Counted from the first letter of the stretch, positions 6,971 through 13,866 are shown. The stretch is 15,569 nt of DNA from Clostridia bacterium (GCA_017454425.1 JAFTCZ010000063.1:1-15569); one strand, 5' to 3'. Made by a program: numbers and translations. Notes: generated by a model not told the origin, from the sequence alone.

Positions 6971-8776
6971 ATGCAAAAAAAGATACTTAATATTCCCGAA
7001 GATGATGAAATTTTTTTAGAAGTTTATGAGCTTGACCCAAGTTTGCGAACAAAATATTGTCGTGGGACAAAATATCCAACGCGCGCATATCTTATGAAGC
7101 AAGATCTTGATTTAAGCTGCATTAACACTGTGTTTTCCGAGAAGTTTTATTTAGATTTTTTGCAAAATAAAGAAATGCAAAAGTTTTATTTTGAGGCAGT
7201 AAATAAACATCTTCTTAGTACTCCGGGTTTTTGTTTTGACGACGATATTTTCATTGTTTATCCAAGAGAAATGTATCACGCGTTACTTCAACTTGATTCA
7301 CTTAAAAAAATTGACCTCTCAAGTCCCCAAAACCACGCTGTTTATCAAAAGATAAAAAAACTTTGCTCGCTCGAACATTTTGTCAAAAAACTGCCCGAAT
7401 TGCAAAACATGTTATCTAATAAAAAATATGATTTATCTGACCCAACTATTGCCAAATTTTTTGACAAAAACTTTAACTTTGACAAGTTTGCAAAAGAACA
7501 AAACAACTCTTTCGAATTTCGCAAAAGTTTGTATACAATTTCAGCACTTGCCGAAGAATTGGCACTAGAATATTTTTTTGAAATTCCACAAAAAACACAA
7601 GAAAGGCTCGAAAAACTTGACGACTATGAATATGGCGATTTTGCCAATGTCAATTTTGTGTTAAATGACAAGTTGCCACAAATGGACATTTTTGACCAAC
7701 CTGTTGTCAACCCACAACTTAAAAATTTTGTCTTAAAAGATATGCCAAAAGATTTGGACAAACTAGGGCAGGCACTTTATGTTTATTACAAACTTTGCCA
7801 CACTTTGCAATATGATGACAGTTATTACAACGAGGGATATGTTTTTGAATCTCAAACCCCTCATCGCAACATAAAAGAAACAATAAACACAACCCCAGAT
7901 AACAACAGTGTTATTTGCACTGAATTTACTGCCATTTATGCTGTTTTGTTGCGTGACCTTGGGTTTATTCCGCACATACATTATCGCACAATGGAAAAAA
8001 CTCCACATATCGCCACAGATGCACAGTTTTGCGACTATGCTTTTCCTTATGATGGCACGCATGTTTGGGTAGAAATGGGGGTAGACCAGTTTGTTTTTCG
8101 GGCAGATTCTACGCCATCAATAATTGCAGGAGATTTGGCAAAAGTAAAATTTGGTGGGCTGTGCCAAATAGAAGATGGCCTTAAGTGCCACAATATTTCG
8201 CAAGATTCGCAAAACAAATTTTGGGAAACAGCCGAAAATGTCAAGCAAATTATTGCCAACCAAAATGCCAAAAAGGTTGACGCATTATGGGGCAAAGATT
8301 TTCAAGATTGTGACCTAAATGAACTTCGAACGATGTTTAATTATGATGCAAAAAAATTATATGAAAAATTGCCTTCACATCACTATCCAATTTCGTTTGA
8401 AATGCGCGTGCAACTTTTGTGCCGTATTGTCGAAAATGTTCACCTTCACGGGTTAGAACTTGCGCAATTTCTTACAAACATCAAAGACAACATTTTTAGT
8501 GGCCAAGAATATACAAATCGTCAAACAGGTAAGGTAAAATTTAGTTTTGTGCGCGACGATACCGACCACTTAAATCCCGAAACCGCCGTGCTGTTTTCTT
8601 ATGATTTGGGAAAAGATGACAAAAATAGAGACATTAGATATTGCATACTAGATGGAAGGCACAAGGCAAAGTATTATACCTTAGACCAAATTGAAAACAA
8701 ATATCGCGGGGCCGAGTTTGTCGAACTTGTTGATGGCTCGCAACCGCTTGGCATGCCACACATAAAATGCAAGTAG
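6971..8776 (+). CDS. Transglutaminase-like cysteine protein, 601 residues
   Basis: Full-length family not recognised, but the middle carries a transglutaminase-like (papain-fold) core. Cys316 is in SVICTEFTAIYAVLLRDLGF (313-332), the usual catalytic Cys helix with the downstream LLR-x-LG. His364 is in THVWVEM (363-369), matching the HAWVEV strand. Asp379 is in RADST (377-381), matching the D-x-T strand. The order and spacing fit a Cys-His-Asp triad. Residues 1-260 are an alpha-rich, charged region with no match I can name. Residues 395-601 form a second unassigned domain ending in a strand-rich segment. No signal peptide or TM segment is seen, so it is probably cytoplasmic. It starts 21 bp after lysS behind AAAGGAC and is co-transcribed with it. 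It could be a protease, a peptide crosslinker/deamidase or an inactive fold; the sequence does not decide. Confidence 0.72.
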   Translation: MQKKILNIPEDDEIFLEVYELDPSLRTKYCRGTKYPTRAYLMKQDLDLSCINTVFSEKFYLDFLQNKEMQKFYFEAVNKHLLSTPGFCFDDDIFIVYPREMYHALLQLDSLKKIDLSSPQNHAVYQKIKKLCSLEHFVKKLPELQNMLSNKKYDLSDPTIAKFFDKNFNFDKFAKEQNNSFEFRKSLYTISALAEELALEYFFEIPQKTQERLEKLDDYEYGDFANVNFVLNDKLPQMDIFDQPVVNPQLKNFVLKDMPKDLDKLGQALYVYYKLCHTLQYDDSYYNEGYVFESQTPHRNIKETINTTPDNNSVICTEFTAIYAVLLRDLGFIPHIHYRTMEKTPHIATDAQFCDYAFPYDGTHVWVEMGVDQFVFRADSTPSIIAGDLAKVKFGGLCQIEDGLKCHNISQDSQNKFWETAENVKQIIANQNAKKVDALWGKDFQDCDLNELRTMFNYDAKKLYEKLPSHHYPISFEMRVQLLCRIVENVHLHGLELAQFLTNIKDNIFSGQEYTNRQTGKVKFSFVRDDTDHLNPETAVLFSYDLGKDDKNRDIRYCILDGRHKAKYYTLDQIENKYRGAEFVELVDGSQPLGMPHIKCK

Positions 8777-8785
8777 GAGGGGGAT

Positions 8786-9031
8786 ATGCAAACACTGATA
8801 AAACGAAACGAAGCGTTGCTTATTAAGTACACATCAATGCATGATGAATTTAATATCAAACTGCACACAATAATCGCCCGACTGCTTAGCAACAAACAAG
8901 CATTTTTGTCTATGGACCTAGACACTATCCTTGATGTACTTTATGACCTAGGATATGACCAAAAGCAAGCCATAGCACAATATATAAGACTTATGTCTTC
9001 ACACGCCAACACCCACAAAAAGATGGGCTAG
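8786..9031 (+). CDS. Hypothetical 81-residue helical protein in the lysS operon
   Basis: Not recognised. The protein is predicted helical throughout: an N-terminal helix (about 2-35, LIKRNEALLIKYTSMHDEF), then MDLDTILDVLYDLGYDQKQA, which has the feel of a small helix-turn-helix bundle. It has no Cys, no TM segment and no signal peptide. A very strong RBS (GGAGGGGG) overlaps the end of the preceding gene; only 9 bp separate the two, so it belongs to the same operon. Its last codons form the first arm of the terminator. The good RBS and tight spacing argue for a real gene. Confidence 0.72.
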   Translation: MQTLIKRNEALLIKYTSMHDEFNIKLHTIIARLLSNKQAFLSMDLDTILDVLYDLGYDQKQAIAQYIRLMSSHANTHKKMG

Positions 9032-9046
9032 TTGGCTTGTTTTTTT
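9005..9046 (+). terminator. Terminator of the lysS operon
   Basis: GCCAAC (9005-9010) pairs with GTTGGC (9031-9036), with an inner CCCA/TGGG pairing (9012-9015 with 9024-9027), followed by TTGTTTTTTTT. It overlaps the last codons and stop of the 81-residue gene. Confidence 0.85.
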
Positions 9047-9079
9047 GCAAAGTTTTGGCCTATTTATTCAAAAAATCTA

Positions 9080-9108
9080 TTGACTATTAAATCGTGATAT
9101 GATAAAAT
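9080..9108 (+). promoter_or_regulatory. Sigma-A promoter of the rpmG-secE-nusG operon
   Basis: TTGACT (9080-9085), 17 bp, TAAAAT (9103-9108). The expected start near 9115 places a small hairpin (TCGCTC/GAGTGA, 9117-9136) and a run of seven T at the very 5' end of the transcript, before the rpmG RBS AAAGAGG. Confidence 0.82.
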
Positions 9109-9160
9109 GTTGACAATCGCTCCTAAAAAAGAGTGAATTTTTTTATTAAAGAGGTATAAA

Positions 9161-9310
9161 ATGAGTGAAAGTATTAGGTTAGAGTGTACTGAATGCAAAG
9201 AACGCAACTACACCACAACAAAAAACAAAAAGAACACCCCAGACCGCATTGTGTTAAAAAAATACTGCCCTCGTTGCAAAAAGCGCACCGACCACAAAGA
9301 GGCTAAGTAA
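9161..9310 (+). CDS. rpmG: 50S ribosomal protein L33
   Basis: Small basic protein of the large ribosomal subunit near the E site. It has 49 residues, the normal length, with start [17 protein letters not shown]. Two Cys pairs (CTEC at 9-12 and CPRC at 36-39) make it a zinc-ribbon-type L33. The [17 protein letters not shown] end is typical. The ATG at 9161 follows AAAGAGG. It is the first gene of the rpmG-secE-nusG-rplK-rplA cluster, 24 bp before secE, the conserved Bacillota arrangement. Zinc-ribbon L33 forms are often paired in a genome with Cys-free copies made during zinc starvation; none is visible here. Confidence 0.96.
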   Translation: MSESIRLECTECKERNYTTTKNKKNTPDRIVLKKYCPRCKKRTDHKEAK

Positions 9311-9334
9311 ATAACAAAATCTTAGGGAGGCAAA

Positions 9335-9916
9335 ATGTCAAAATCAAAGAAAAAGGCAAAGGGCTCAAGCCAGCAAAAGCGCAGCAACAAGTTTTTGGCA
9401 AACAAACTGCGCACAAATCAATCTAGGTCTGCTTTTAAGGCCCAAGAAGAACTAGAGGCCAACAAGCAAAACATTCCTGCAGAAGAAACTTTTGAAACTG
9501 ACGAAGCAAATAATGCAGATGATGTGCAAAAAACAGTTAGCCCAAGTGTGGCACCCGAGGTTGAGCAAATAGATGCAAAGGAAAACGATACCACAATAGA
9601 GGCGGAAGCAACAGCTGTTGTGGCCGAACAACAAACACAAGCCCAGCCACAACAAAATGATAAAGATAAAAACAAAGATAAATCAAAAGACAACGACAAA
9701 AAGAAAAAAGAAAAGAAAGGCAAACGCAAATTTGGGCAACGCACAAAAGAAACATTTGCCGAACTTAAGCGCGTAACATGGCCAACTTTTGGCGAAACCA
9801 TGAAAAAAACAGGTCTTGTTATTGCAGTCGTTCTTTTCTTTGGTGTTGCATTGTTTGCTATTGAAAGATTGCTATCTTGGTTGTACACACTGCTTACCAG
9901 TGGCATACTAAACTAA
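9335..9916 (+). CDS. secE: Preprotein translocase subunit SecE with long N-terminal extension
   Basis: SecE clamps SecY in the SecYEG channel of the cytoplasmic membrane. The recognisable SecE domain is residues 133-193: an amphipathic helix with FAELKRVTWPTFGETMKKT (141-159) and a single TM helix (about 158-180). Gram-positive SecE is often only about 60 residues. Here about 130 residues precede it: a basic start (SKSKKKAKGSSQQKRSNKF), an acidic Ala/Glu/Gln/Thr-rich middle (40-108), and a Lys/Asp-rich run (109-131). This region is low-complexity, probably disordered and cytoplasmic. The start is fixed by AGGGAGG before the ATG, and no internal ATG near the SecE domain has an RBS as good. nusG follows after 18 bp. 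Confidence 0.93.
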   Translation: MSKSKKKAKGSSQQKRSNKFLANKLRTNQSRSAFKAQEELEANKQNIPAEETFETDEANNADDVQKTVSPSVAPEVEQIDAKENDTTIEAEATAVVAEQQTQAQPQQNDKDKNKDKSKDNDKKKKEKKGKRKFGQRTKETFAELKRVTWPTFGETMKKTGLVIAVVLFFGVALFAIERLLSWLYTLLTSGILN

Positions 9917-9934
9917 TAAAGATAGGAGAACAAA

Positions 9935-10474
9935 ATGGCACAAAAATTTATTGATACACAACCTCGTTGGTATGTATTGCACACATTCTCAGGGTATGAG
10001 GCAGTTGCAAAACAAAACCTCGAACAGGTTATTGAAAATGGAAACTTGCAAAACCGCATTTTCGAAATTATTATTCCAACCGAAGATGTGATAGAAGAAA
10101 ACGACAGTGGCAAACGCAAGATTGTCACTCGCAAATCTATGCCTTGTTATATCTTTGTCAAAATGATTTATGGTGACGACATTTGGCACACAGTGACACA
10201 CACTCGTGGCATCACTGGTTTTGTTGGGCCAAAAGGTCGTCCACTTGCATTAAACGAAGAAGAAATTCGCAAAATGCATCTTGAAAAAGTAAAAGTAGAT
10301 TTTACTCTCGAAGTAGGCGACAATGTTCGCATATTGTCGGGTGCACTTGTCGACACAGTATGCAAAGTTACTCGCGTTGACGATGCTGCACAAAAGTGTG
10401 ATGTTGTAGTAAACATGTTTGGTCGTGAGACACCACTTCAATTATCATACAGCGAAATTAAAAAGGTAGATTAA
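9935..10474 (+). CDS. nusG: Transcription termination/antitermination factor NusG
   Basis: Binds the RNA polymerase clamp and couples transcription to Rho or the ribosome. The NGN domain is residues 9-115, starting RWYVLHTFSGYEAVAKQNLE, with PCYIFVKM (75-82) and the TRGITGFVGPKG loop. The KOW domain is about 123-179, with LEVGDNVRILSG and VNMFGRETPLQLSYSEI, the typical ending. 179 residues is normal. The RBS ATAGGAG lies just upstream. It sits between secE and rplK as in most bacteria. A 178-nt structured leader separates it from rplK. Confidence 0.98.
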   Translation: MAQKFIDTQPRWYVLHTFSGYEAVAKQNLEQVIENGNLQNRIFEIIIPTEDVIEENDSGKRKIVTRKSMPCYIFVKMIYGDDIWHTVTHTRGITGFVGPKGRPLALNEEEIRKMHLEKVKVDFTLEVGDNVRILSGALVDTVCKVTRVDDAAQKCDVVVNMFGRETPLQLSYSEIKKVD

Positions 10475-10479
10475 TTTAC

Positions 10480-10580
10480 CGCTTGCCATCGTGCATTGCA
10501 CCACCGGTATGCAAAAGCGTATTAGGATTGATATTTTATCAAGTGGCATTTGATGTCATATTAGCCAAGATATGATGTCA
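10480..10580 (+). promoter_or_regulatory. Structured upstream half of the rplK leader
   Basis: Three possible hairpins stand between nusG and the L1-like site. First, CGCTT (10480-10484) with AAGCG (10515-10519), enclosing TGCAT/ATGCA (10492-10496 with 10509-10513) and ACC/GGT. Second, TTGATA/TATCAA (10528-10542). Third, an 11-bp stem (10551-10561 with 10570-10580) that includes two G-U pairs, around the 8-nt loop TAGCCAAG. No T-tract follows any of them, so they are not simple terminators, and I see no convincing promoter. The whole probably belongs to the rplK-rplA autoregulatory leader. Confidence 0.55.
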
Positions 10581-10586
10581 CATATT

Positions 10587-10635
10587 GTGGGAGAATAAGC
10601 AAAATATATTTGTGTGCTTGTTCGTTATTACCACC
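10587..10635 (+). promoter_or_regulatory. Ribosomal protein L1 binding-site mimic in the rplK-rplA leader
   Basis: GTGG (10587-10590), GA, then a 9-bp stem GAATAAGCA/TGCTTGTTC (10593-10601 with 10615-10623), then GTTATTA (10624-10630), then CCAC (10631-10634). This reproduces the L1 site of 23S rRNA (helices 76-77), which from memory reads GUGG-GA-stem-GUGAAAUA-CCAC: two short helices around an asymmetric internal loop with GA on the 5' side. The SD of rplK (AAAGGAGG, 10636-10643) starts two bases after the closing CCAC, so L1 bound here would block ribosome entry. In E. coli L1 is known to repress the L11-L1 mRNA in this way; here it is inferred from the sequence. Confidence 0.75.
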
Positions 10636-10652
10636 AAAGGAGGAAAAACATT

Positions 10653-11090
10653 ATGGCAGAAAGAAAACCTACAAAGGTTGTCAAAATTAACTTGCCTGGT
10701 GGTGTTGTTACTGCTGGACCACCACTAGGAAGTAGTCTAGGACCTACTGGTGTAAACCTAGGCATGTTTGTTAAACAGTTTAATGAAGCAACAGCAAATC
10801 AAAAGGGTGTTATTATCCCTACAATCATCAACATTTATGCTGACCGTTCATTTACTTTTACACTCAAAACCCCACCTGCTGCATATCTTATTCTTAAGGC
10901 TGCAGGCGTACAAAAAGGCAGTGGCAAACCAAACAAAGAAAAGGTCGGCTCTATCACAAAAGCGCAAGCAAGAGAGATTGCACAACAAAAGATGGCAGAC
11001 CTCAATGCAAACGACATTGAGGCAGCAACCGCAATGATAGAGGGTAGTGCTCGAAGCATGGGCATTACCGTAGTAGACGAGGCAAACTAG
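10653..11090 (+). CDS. rplK: 50S ribosomal protein L11
   Basis: Part of the GTPase-associated centre at the base of the L7/L12 stalk, binding 23S rRNA helices 43-44. The N-terminal domain has the Pro-rich segment [20 protein letters not shown], and [19 protein letters not shown] bridges to the RNA-binding C-terminal domain ending [13 protein letters not shown]. At 145 residues it is near the usual 141. The start at 10653 (MAERKPTKV) is chosen because AAAGGAGG lies 9 nt upstream. The in-frame GTG at 10614 would add 13 residues foreign to L11 and falls inside the L1-like hairpin. rplA follows after 13 bp. Confidence 0.97.
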   Translation: MAERKPTKVVKINLPGGVVTAGPPLGSSLGPTGVNLGMFVKQFNEATANQKGVIIPTIINIYADRSFTFTLKTPPAAYLILKAAGVQKGSGKPNKEKVGSITKAQAREIAQQKMADLNANDIEAATAMIEGSARSMGITVVDEAN

Positions 11091-11103
11091 GAGGTATATG
11101 GTC

Positions 11104-11775
11104 ATGGCAAAAAGATACAATCAAGTGGCTAGTTTGGTAGACAACACCAAGACATATGCCCCAGAAGATGCAATCAAGTTGGTTATCGAAACTGCAAAAG
11201 CAAAATTTGACGAAACTATCGAACTTCATGTAAAATTGGGTGTTGATGGTCGTCAAGCAGACCAACAAGTTCGTGGCACAGTTGTGCTTCCTGCCGGAAC
11301 AGGAAAGAAGGTTCGTATTCTTGTTATTGCAAAAGGTAACAACGCAGACCTTGCAACAAACCTTGGTGCTGACTATGTTGGTGCAGAAGAAATTGTTGCA
11401 AAAATCGTTGGTGGCTGGCTAGATTTTGATGTATGTATCACAACACCAGACATGATGGGTGTTGTTGGTCGTGCAGCAAAAATTCTTGGACCAAAAGGCC
11501 TTATGCCAAACCCAAAGAGTGGAACTGTTACTATGGATATCACAAAGGCTATTAATGATGTTCGTGCTGGTAAAGTCGAATACCGACTTGACAAAACAAA
11601 CATTATTCACTGTCCAATAGGCAAGGCAAGTTTTGGTGCCGAAAAACTGATGCAAAACTATCAAGCACTTATTGGTGCACTTACTGCTGCAAAACCAGCA
11701 AGCAGCAAGGGTACTTACTTTAGATCAATTTCTATAAGCAGTACAATGGGCCCTGGCATCAAAGTTCAAGGCTAA
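11104..11775 (+). CDS. rplA: 50S ribosomal protein L1
   Basis: Forms the mobile L1 stalk that moves tRNA out of the E site, and in many bacteria is the translational repressor of its own rplK-rplA mRNA. It has 223 residues, a little under the usual ~230. Conserved blocks are visible: [13 protein letters not shown], the middle domain around [35 protein letters not shown], and the closing [20 protein letters not shown]. The SD AGGAGG overlaps the rplK stop (11089-11094). The ATG at 11104 has good spacing (9 nt), while the ATG at 11098 is only 3 nt from the SD, so 11104 is preferred. A terminator ends the operon; rplJ-rplL, which usually follow, are absent. Confidence 0.97.
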   Translation: MAKRYNQVASLVDNTKTYAPEDAIKLVIETAKAKFDETIELHVKLGVDGRQADQQVRGTVVLPAGTGKKVRILVIAKGNNADLATNLGADYVGAEEIVAKIVGGWLDFDVCITTPDMMGVVGRAAKILGPKGLMPNPKSGTVTMDITKAINDVRAGKVEYRLDKTNIIHCPIGKASFGAEKLMQNYQALIGALTAAKPASSKGTYFRSISISSTMGPGIKVQG

Positions 11776-11780
11776 TACAA

Positions 11781-11815
11781 AAAGATGGTGATTCACCATC
11801 TTTTTTTTGTTTTAA
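11781..11815. terminator. Terminator of the ribosomal operon, probably bidirectional
   Basis: AAAGATGGTG (11781-11790) pairs with CACCATCTTT (11794-11803) around a 3-nt loop, followed by eight T on the + strand. On the minus strand the stem is followed by a T-run too, so it can also serve the convergent VanZ-like gene that stops at 11812. Confidence 0.9.
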
Positions 11816-12396
11816 TTATCCAAGTTTTCTTCTTGTGTTGTGGCAGATTTTTTTTCTTGTTTTTTGTTTATCCAATTTTGTACTTTTGGCCTAAGATTGA
11901 TAAATGCCAAAATCATAATTGCCCCAAGCCCCGCACTAACTGTGTTAAACAGAGTGTCGCTAAATTGCACGCTGCGGTTAACGGGCAATATGTATTGCAA
12001 TGTTTCTATTCCAAGAGATACAAGCATACCCACAAGGCAAGATAATATTATTGTTTGCCAAACTTTGCGCTTTTTTTGCCCACTTGCAATAAATGCACCA
12101 ATTGGTATTAACATCAAAATATTTAATGCAAAATCAATCCATGAAAGTTCATCAAATCCCCAAGACATATCTTTGTTGCCCCATTCTTTTGTAAAAGAAT
12201 AATCTACATGCACAACATTTCCATCAAAAACAATATGTCCTGTTACACCAATTAACAAAACCAAAACATAAAAAGCCAACAACAAATTGCGCAATTTGTG
12301 CAATATCTCATTTGAGCAGAACAAATAACAAACAATAGGGACGGCAAAAAACATCAGCACAAAAAAGATAATGCACAATGTTAGGTTAAAATCCAT
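11812..12396 (-). CDS. VanZ-like integral membrane protein
   Basis: 194 residues with about five hydrophobic helices (roughly 5-26, 38-55, 88-105, 114-132, 149-166). The VanZ-family pattern is visible: DFALNILMLIPIG (88-100), then VSLGIETLQYIL (126-137), then a short loop with NR..QFSDTLFNTVSAGLGA (140-159). The Asp-x-x-x-Asn-...-Pro-x-Gly, the Ser-x-x-Ile-Glu-x-x-Gln helix and the Asp-x-x-x-Asn-x-x-x-x-x-x-Gly helix are family hallmarks (PF04892). VanZ itself gives low-level teicoplanin resistance; most relatives have no known role. A hydrophilic, charged C-terminal tail follows. The RBS AAGGGGG precedes the ATG, and the gene has its own promoter. No van genes lie nearby, so a resistance role is not suggested. 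Confidence 0.82.
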   Translation of the reverse strand: MDFNLTLCIIFFVLMFFAVPIVCYLFCSNEILHKLRNLLLAFYVLVLLIGVTGHIVFDGNVVHVDYSFTKEWGNKDMSWGFDELSWIDFALNILMLIPIGAFIASGQKKRKVWQTIILSCLVGMLVSLGIETLQYILPVNRSVQFSDTLFNTVSAGLGAIMILAFINLRPKVQNWINKKQEKKSATTQEENLDN

Positions 12397-12427
12397 ATTT
12401 CCCCCTTGTTGTTAATATTTATTATAA

Positions 12428-12456
12428 ATAATAAAATAAATAAGCATTAATGTCAA
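12428..12456 (-). promoter_or_regulatory. Sigma-A promoter of the VanZ-like gene
   Basis: On the minus strand TTGACA (12451-12456), 17 bp, TATTAT (12428-12433). It is back to back with the promoter of the bPH2 gene, the two -35 boxes being 26 bp apart. Confidence 0.82.
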
Positions 12457-12482
12457 ACAAATTTTAATTGATAACTTTATGT

Positions 12483-12511
12483 TTGACAATATGCCTTAAT
12501 TTTTATATAAT
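12483..12511 (+). promoter_or_regulatory. Consensus sigma-A promoter of the bPH2-alkD unit
   Basis: TTGACA (12483-12488), 17 bp, TATAAT (12506-12511): a perfect match to the consensus in both boxes and spacing. The RBS AAAGAGG lies before the ATG at 12548. Confidence 0.9.
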
Positions 12512-12547
12512 CAAAGCAACTTAATTGACACAACAAAAGAGGTAAAA

Positions 12548-13090
12548 ATGCAAAAATTTGATGTACAAAAAATTTTAGATAATAACGAAAAAATTATCAA
12601 AACACTTCGCCCACAAAAACAAAGATTTTATTTTAATTTTTTTATAAAAACTTTTTTGTGGACATTATGGCTGTTTTGCACAACCCAACTTGTTTTGTTG
12701 TGTTTTAATATCAGCGGAGTATATCATTTTATACCATTTTGCTTATTTTTAATATCTTTTGTTTGGGCAATACCGGCAAGCATTTTTAAGTATAAAAAAA
12801 CTATTTATCTATTTACTGACAGGCGAATAATAATATGCACAGGCATTGTTAATACAATAATTGTTAGTCTAAATTATAATAATGTTTTTGGCATAGATTT
12901 CAGTCAAAGTTGTTTTGATAAAATGTTTGGTGATATTGCCACACTTTGCCTAACAAAAACAAATTCAAACGACACAAACAATTCACAAGATTTGTATTTG
13001 TGCTTTATTGAAAACGCCACACAAGAATACAAATTTTTGCGCGAGGCAACAAATAACAAAATAAAGGAAAATAATATTGGAAAACAATAA
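12548..13090 (+). CDS. Membrane protein with bacterial PH domain (bPH2/DUF304-like)
   Basis: 180 residues. Two TM helices (about 34-53 and 57-80) lead straight into a small beta domain starting YLFTDRRIIICTGI (87-100), with VSLNYNNVFGIDFSQSCFDKMFGDIATLCL after it. The Tyr-x-(L/F)-Thr-(D/N)-x-Arg opening, a Gly, and a later F-G-(D/x)-(I/x) turn are the pattern of the bacterial PH domain proteins of the YdbS/YdbT type (PF03703). The domain would face the cytoplasm; no molecular role is established for this family. The end is polar and Lys/Asn-rich. Its last 14 bases overlap the start of the alkD-like gene, indicating translational coupling. Confidence 0.75.
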   Translation: MQKFDVQKILDNNEKIIKTLRPQKQRFYFNFFIKTFLWTLWLFCTTQLVLLCFNISGVYHFIPFCLFLISFVWAIPASIFKYKKTIYLFTDRRIIICTGIVNTIIVSLNYNNVFGIDFSQSCFDKMFGDIATLCLTKTNSNDTNNSQDLYLCFIENATQEYKFLREATNNKIKENNIGKQ

Positions 13091-13766
13091 AATAATAGAT
13101 GAATTTTTGTCATGTATTGATAAAAAATATCAAGCTTTTCATAGTCGTCTTGTTAACAATATAGACCCCAATCGTATTTTGGGTGTGCGTATACCTGTTG
13201 TTAGAAAAATAGCCAAACAAATGGTAAAAAATAACACATACAATAAAATACTTTTAAGCCCAAACAAGTATTATATTGAAGAGTTAGAATTGTATGGTAT
13301 GATTGTTAATAATTTGCGCCTGTCGTACGAGCAAACAATTAATTATGTGCAAAAAATGTTGCCCTATATTGATAATTGGGCAGTGTGTGACACTATGCAA
13401 TTTGCTGTATTCAAAAAACACCCAAACAACCTTTTGCCACAAATAAAAGAATGGCTAAAAGACAAGCATATTTACACTCAAAGATTTGGTATTGTGTGCT
13501 TAATTAAATATTTTGCAGGTGATATGTTTAATGAAGAAATATTAAATTTGAGTATGTTGCCAAAATCAAATGATTATTATATACAAATGGCAAAAGCATG
13601 GTTTTATTCGGTTGTGGCGGTAAAGCATTTTGATATTGTGAAAAACTTGTTGCAATCTCAAAAACTATCAACAAATGTACACAATTTTACAATAAAAAAA
13701 TGCTGCGAAAGCCTGCGCCTAACAAAACAACAAAAAACAATTTTGCAAGAGTTAAAAATAAAATAA
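13077..13766 (+). CDS. AlkD-family DNA alkylation-repair glycosylase
   Basis: 229 residues made of HEAT-like helical repeats, the fold of AlkC/AlkD DNA glycosylases that remove alkylated bases (mainly N3 and N7 alkylpurines) without flipping them (PF08713). LGVRIPVVRKIAK (35-47) is the family's N-terminal signature. NWAVCDTM (100-107) gives Trp101 and Asp105 with the W-x-x-x-D spacing of the AlkD active site. Arg136 in QRFGIV and Trp175 in KAWFYSVVAV complete the likely W-D-R-W set. The start is a TTG at 13077 inside the previous gene, with AAAGGA upstream; no earlier ATG exists and the next Met is at residue 49, too late for the fold. The function assignment rests on motif spacing, with good confidence. 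Confidence 0.86.
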   Translation: MENNKIIDEFLSCIDKKYQAFHSRLVNNIDPNRILGVRIPVVRKIAKQMVKNNTYNKILLSPNKYYIEELELYGMIVNNLRLSYEQTINYVQKMLPYIDNWAVCDTMQFAVFKKHPNNLLPQIKEWLKDKHIYTQRFGIVCLIKYFAGDMFNEEILNLSMLPKSNDYYIQMAKAWFYSVVAVKHFDIVKNLLQSQKLSTNVHNFTIKKCCESLRLTKQQKTILQELKIK

Positions 13767-13828
13767 TTTTTGTTTATAAAAAAAGAAAAACCTTATTAGT
13801 CTAACCGATTTGAAACTTGCTAAATAAT

Positions 13829-13866
13829 TAACACTTTAACTTGAAAAAGTTAGAGTGTTATTTTTT
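13829..13866 (+). terminator. Terminator of the bPH2-alkD unit
   Basis: TAACACT and TAACTT in the 5' arm pair with AAGTTA and AGTGTTA in the 3' arm (about 13829-13860, one T/G mismatch between), followed by six T (13861-13866). Confidence 0.88.

Noticed and set aside
9418..9906. 162-residue open frame on the minus strand opposite secE
   Set aside because: It is the Ser/Phe/Leu-rich antisense of the low-complexity secE extension, with no RBS or promoter. The secE frame has a domain and conserved context.
10614..10652. In-frame GTG start giving L11 a 13-residue extension
   Set aside because: It has no Shine-Dalgarno, lies in the L1-like hairpin, and the added residues are not found in L11. 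AAAGGAGG clearly serves the ATG at 10653.
11098..11103. ATG two codons upstream as the rplA start
   Set aside because: Only 3 nt from the SD. The ATG at 11104 has normal spacing and gives the usual MAK start of L1.
11785..12202. Plus-strand open frames opposite the VanZ-like gene
   Set aside because: They start in the terminator or lack an RBS, while the minus-strand frame has family motifs, an RBS and a promoter.
13831..13860. Integron attC-like site (CTTTAAC ... GTTAGAG)
   Set aside because: The core-site consensus is not met at the outer bases, and the sequence is fully explained as a terminator stem with a T-tract.
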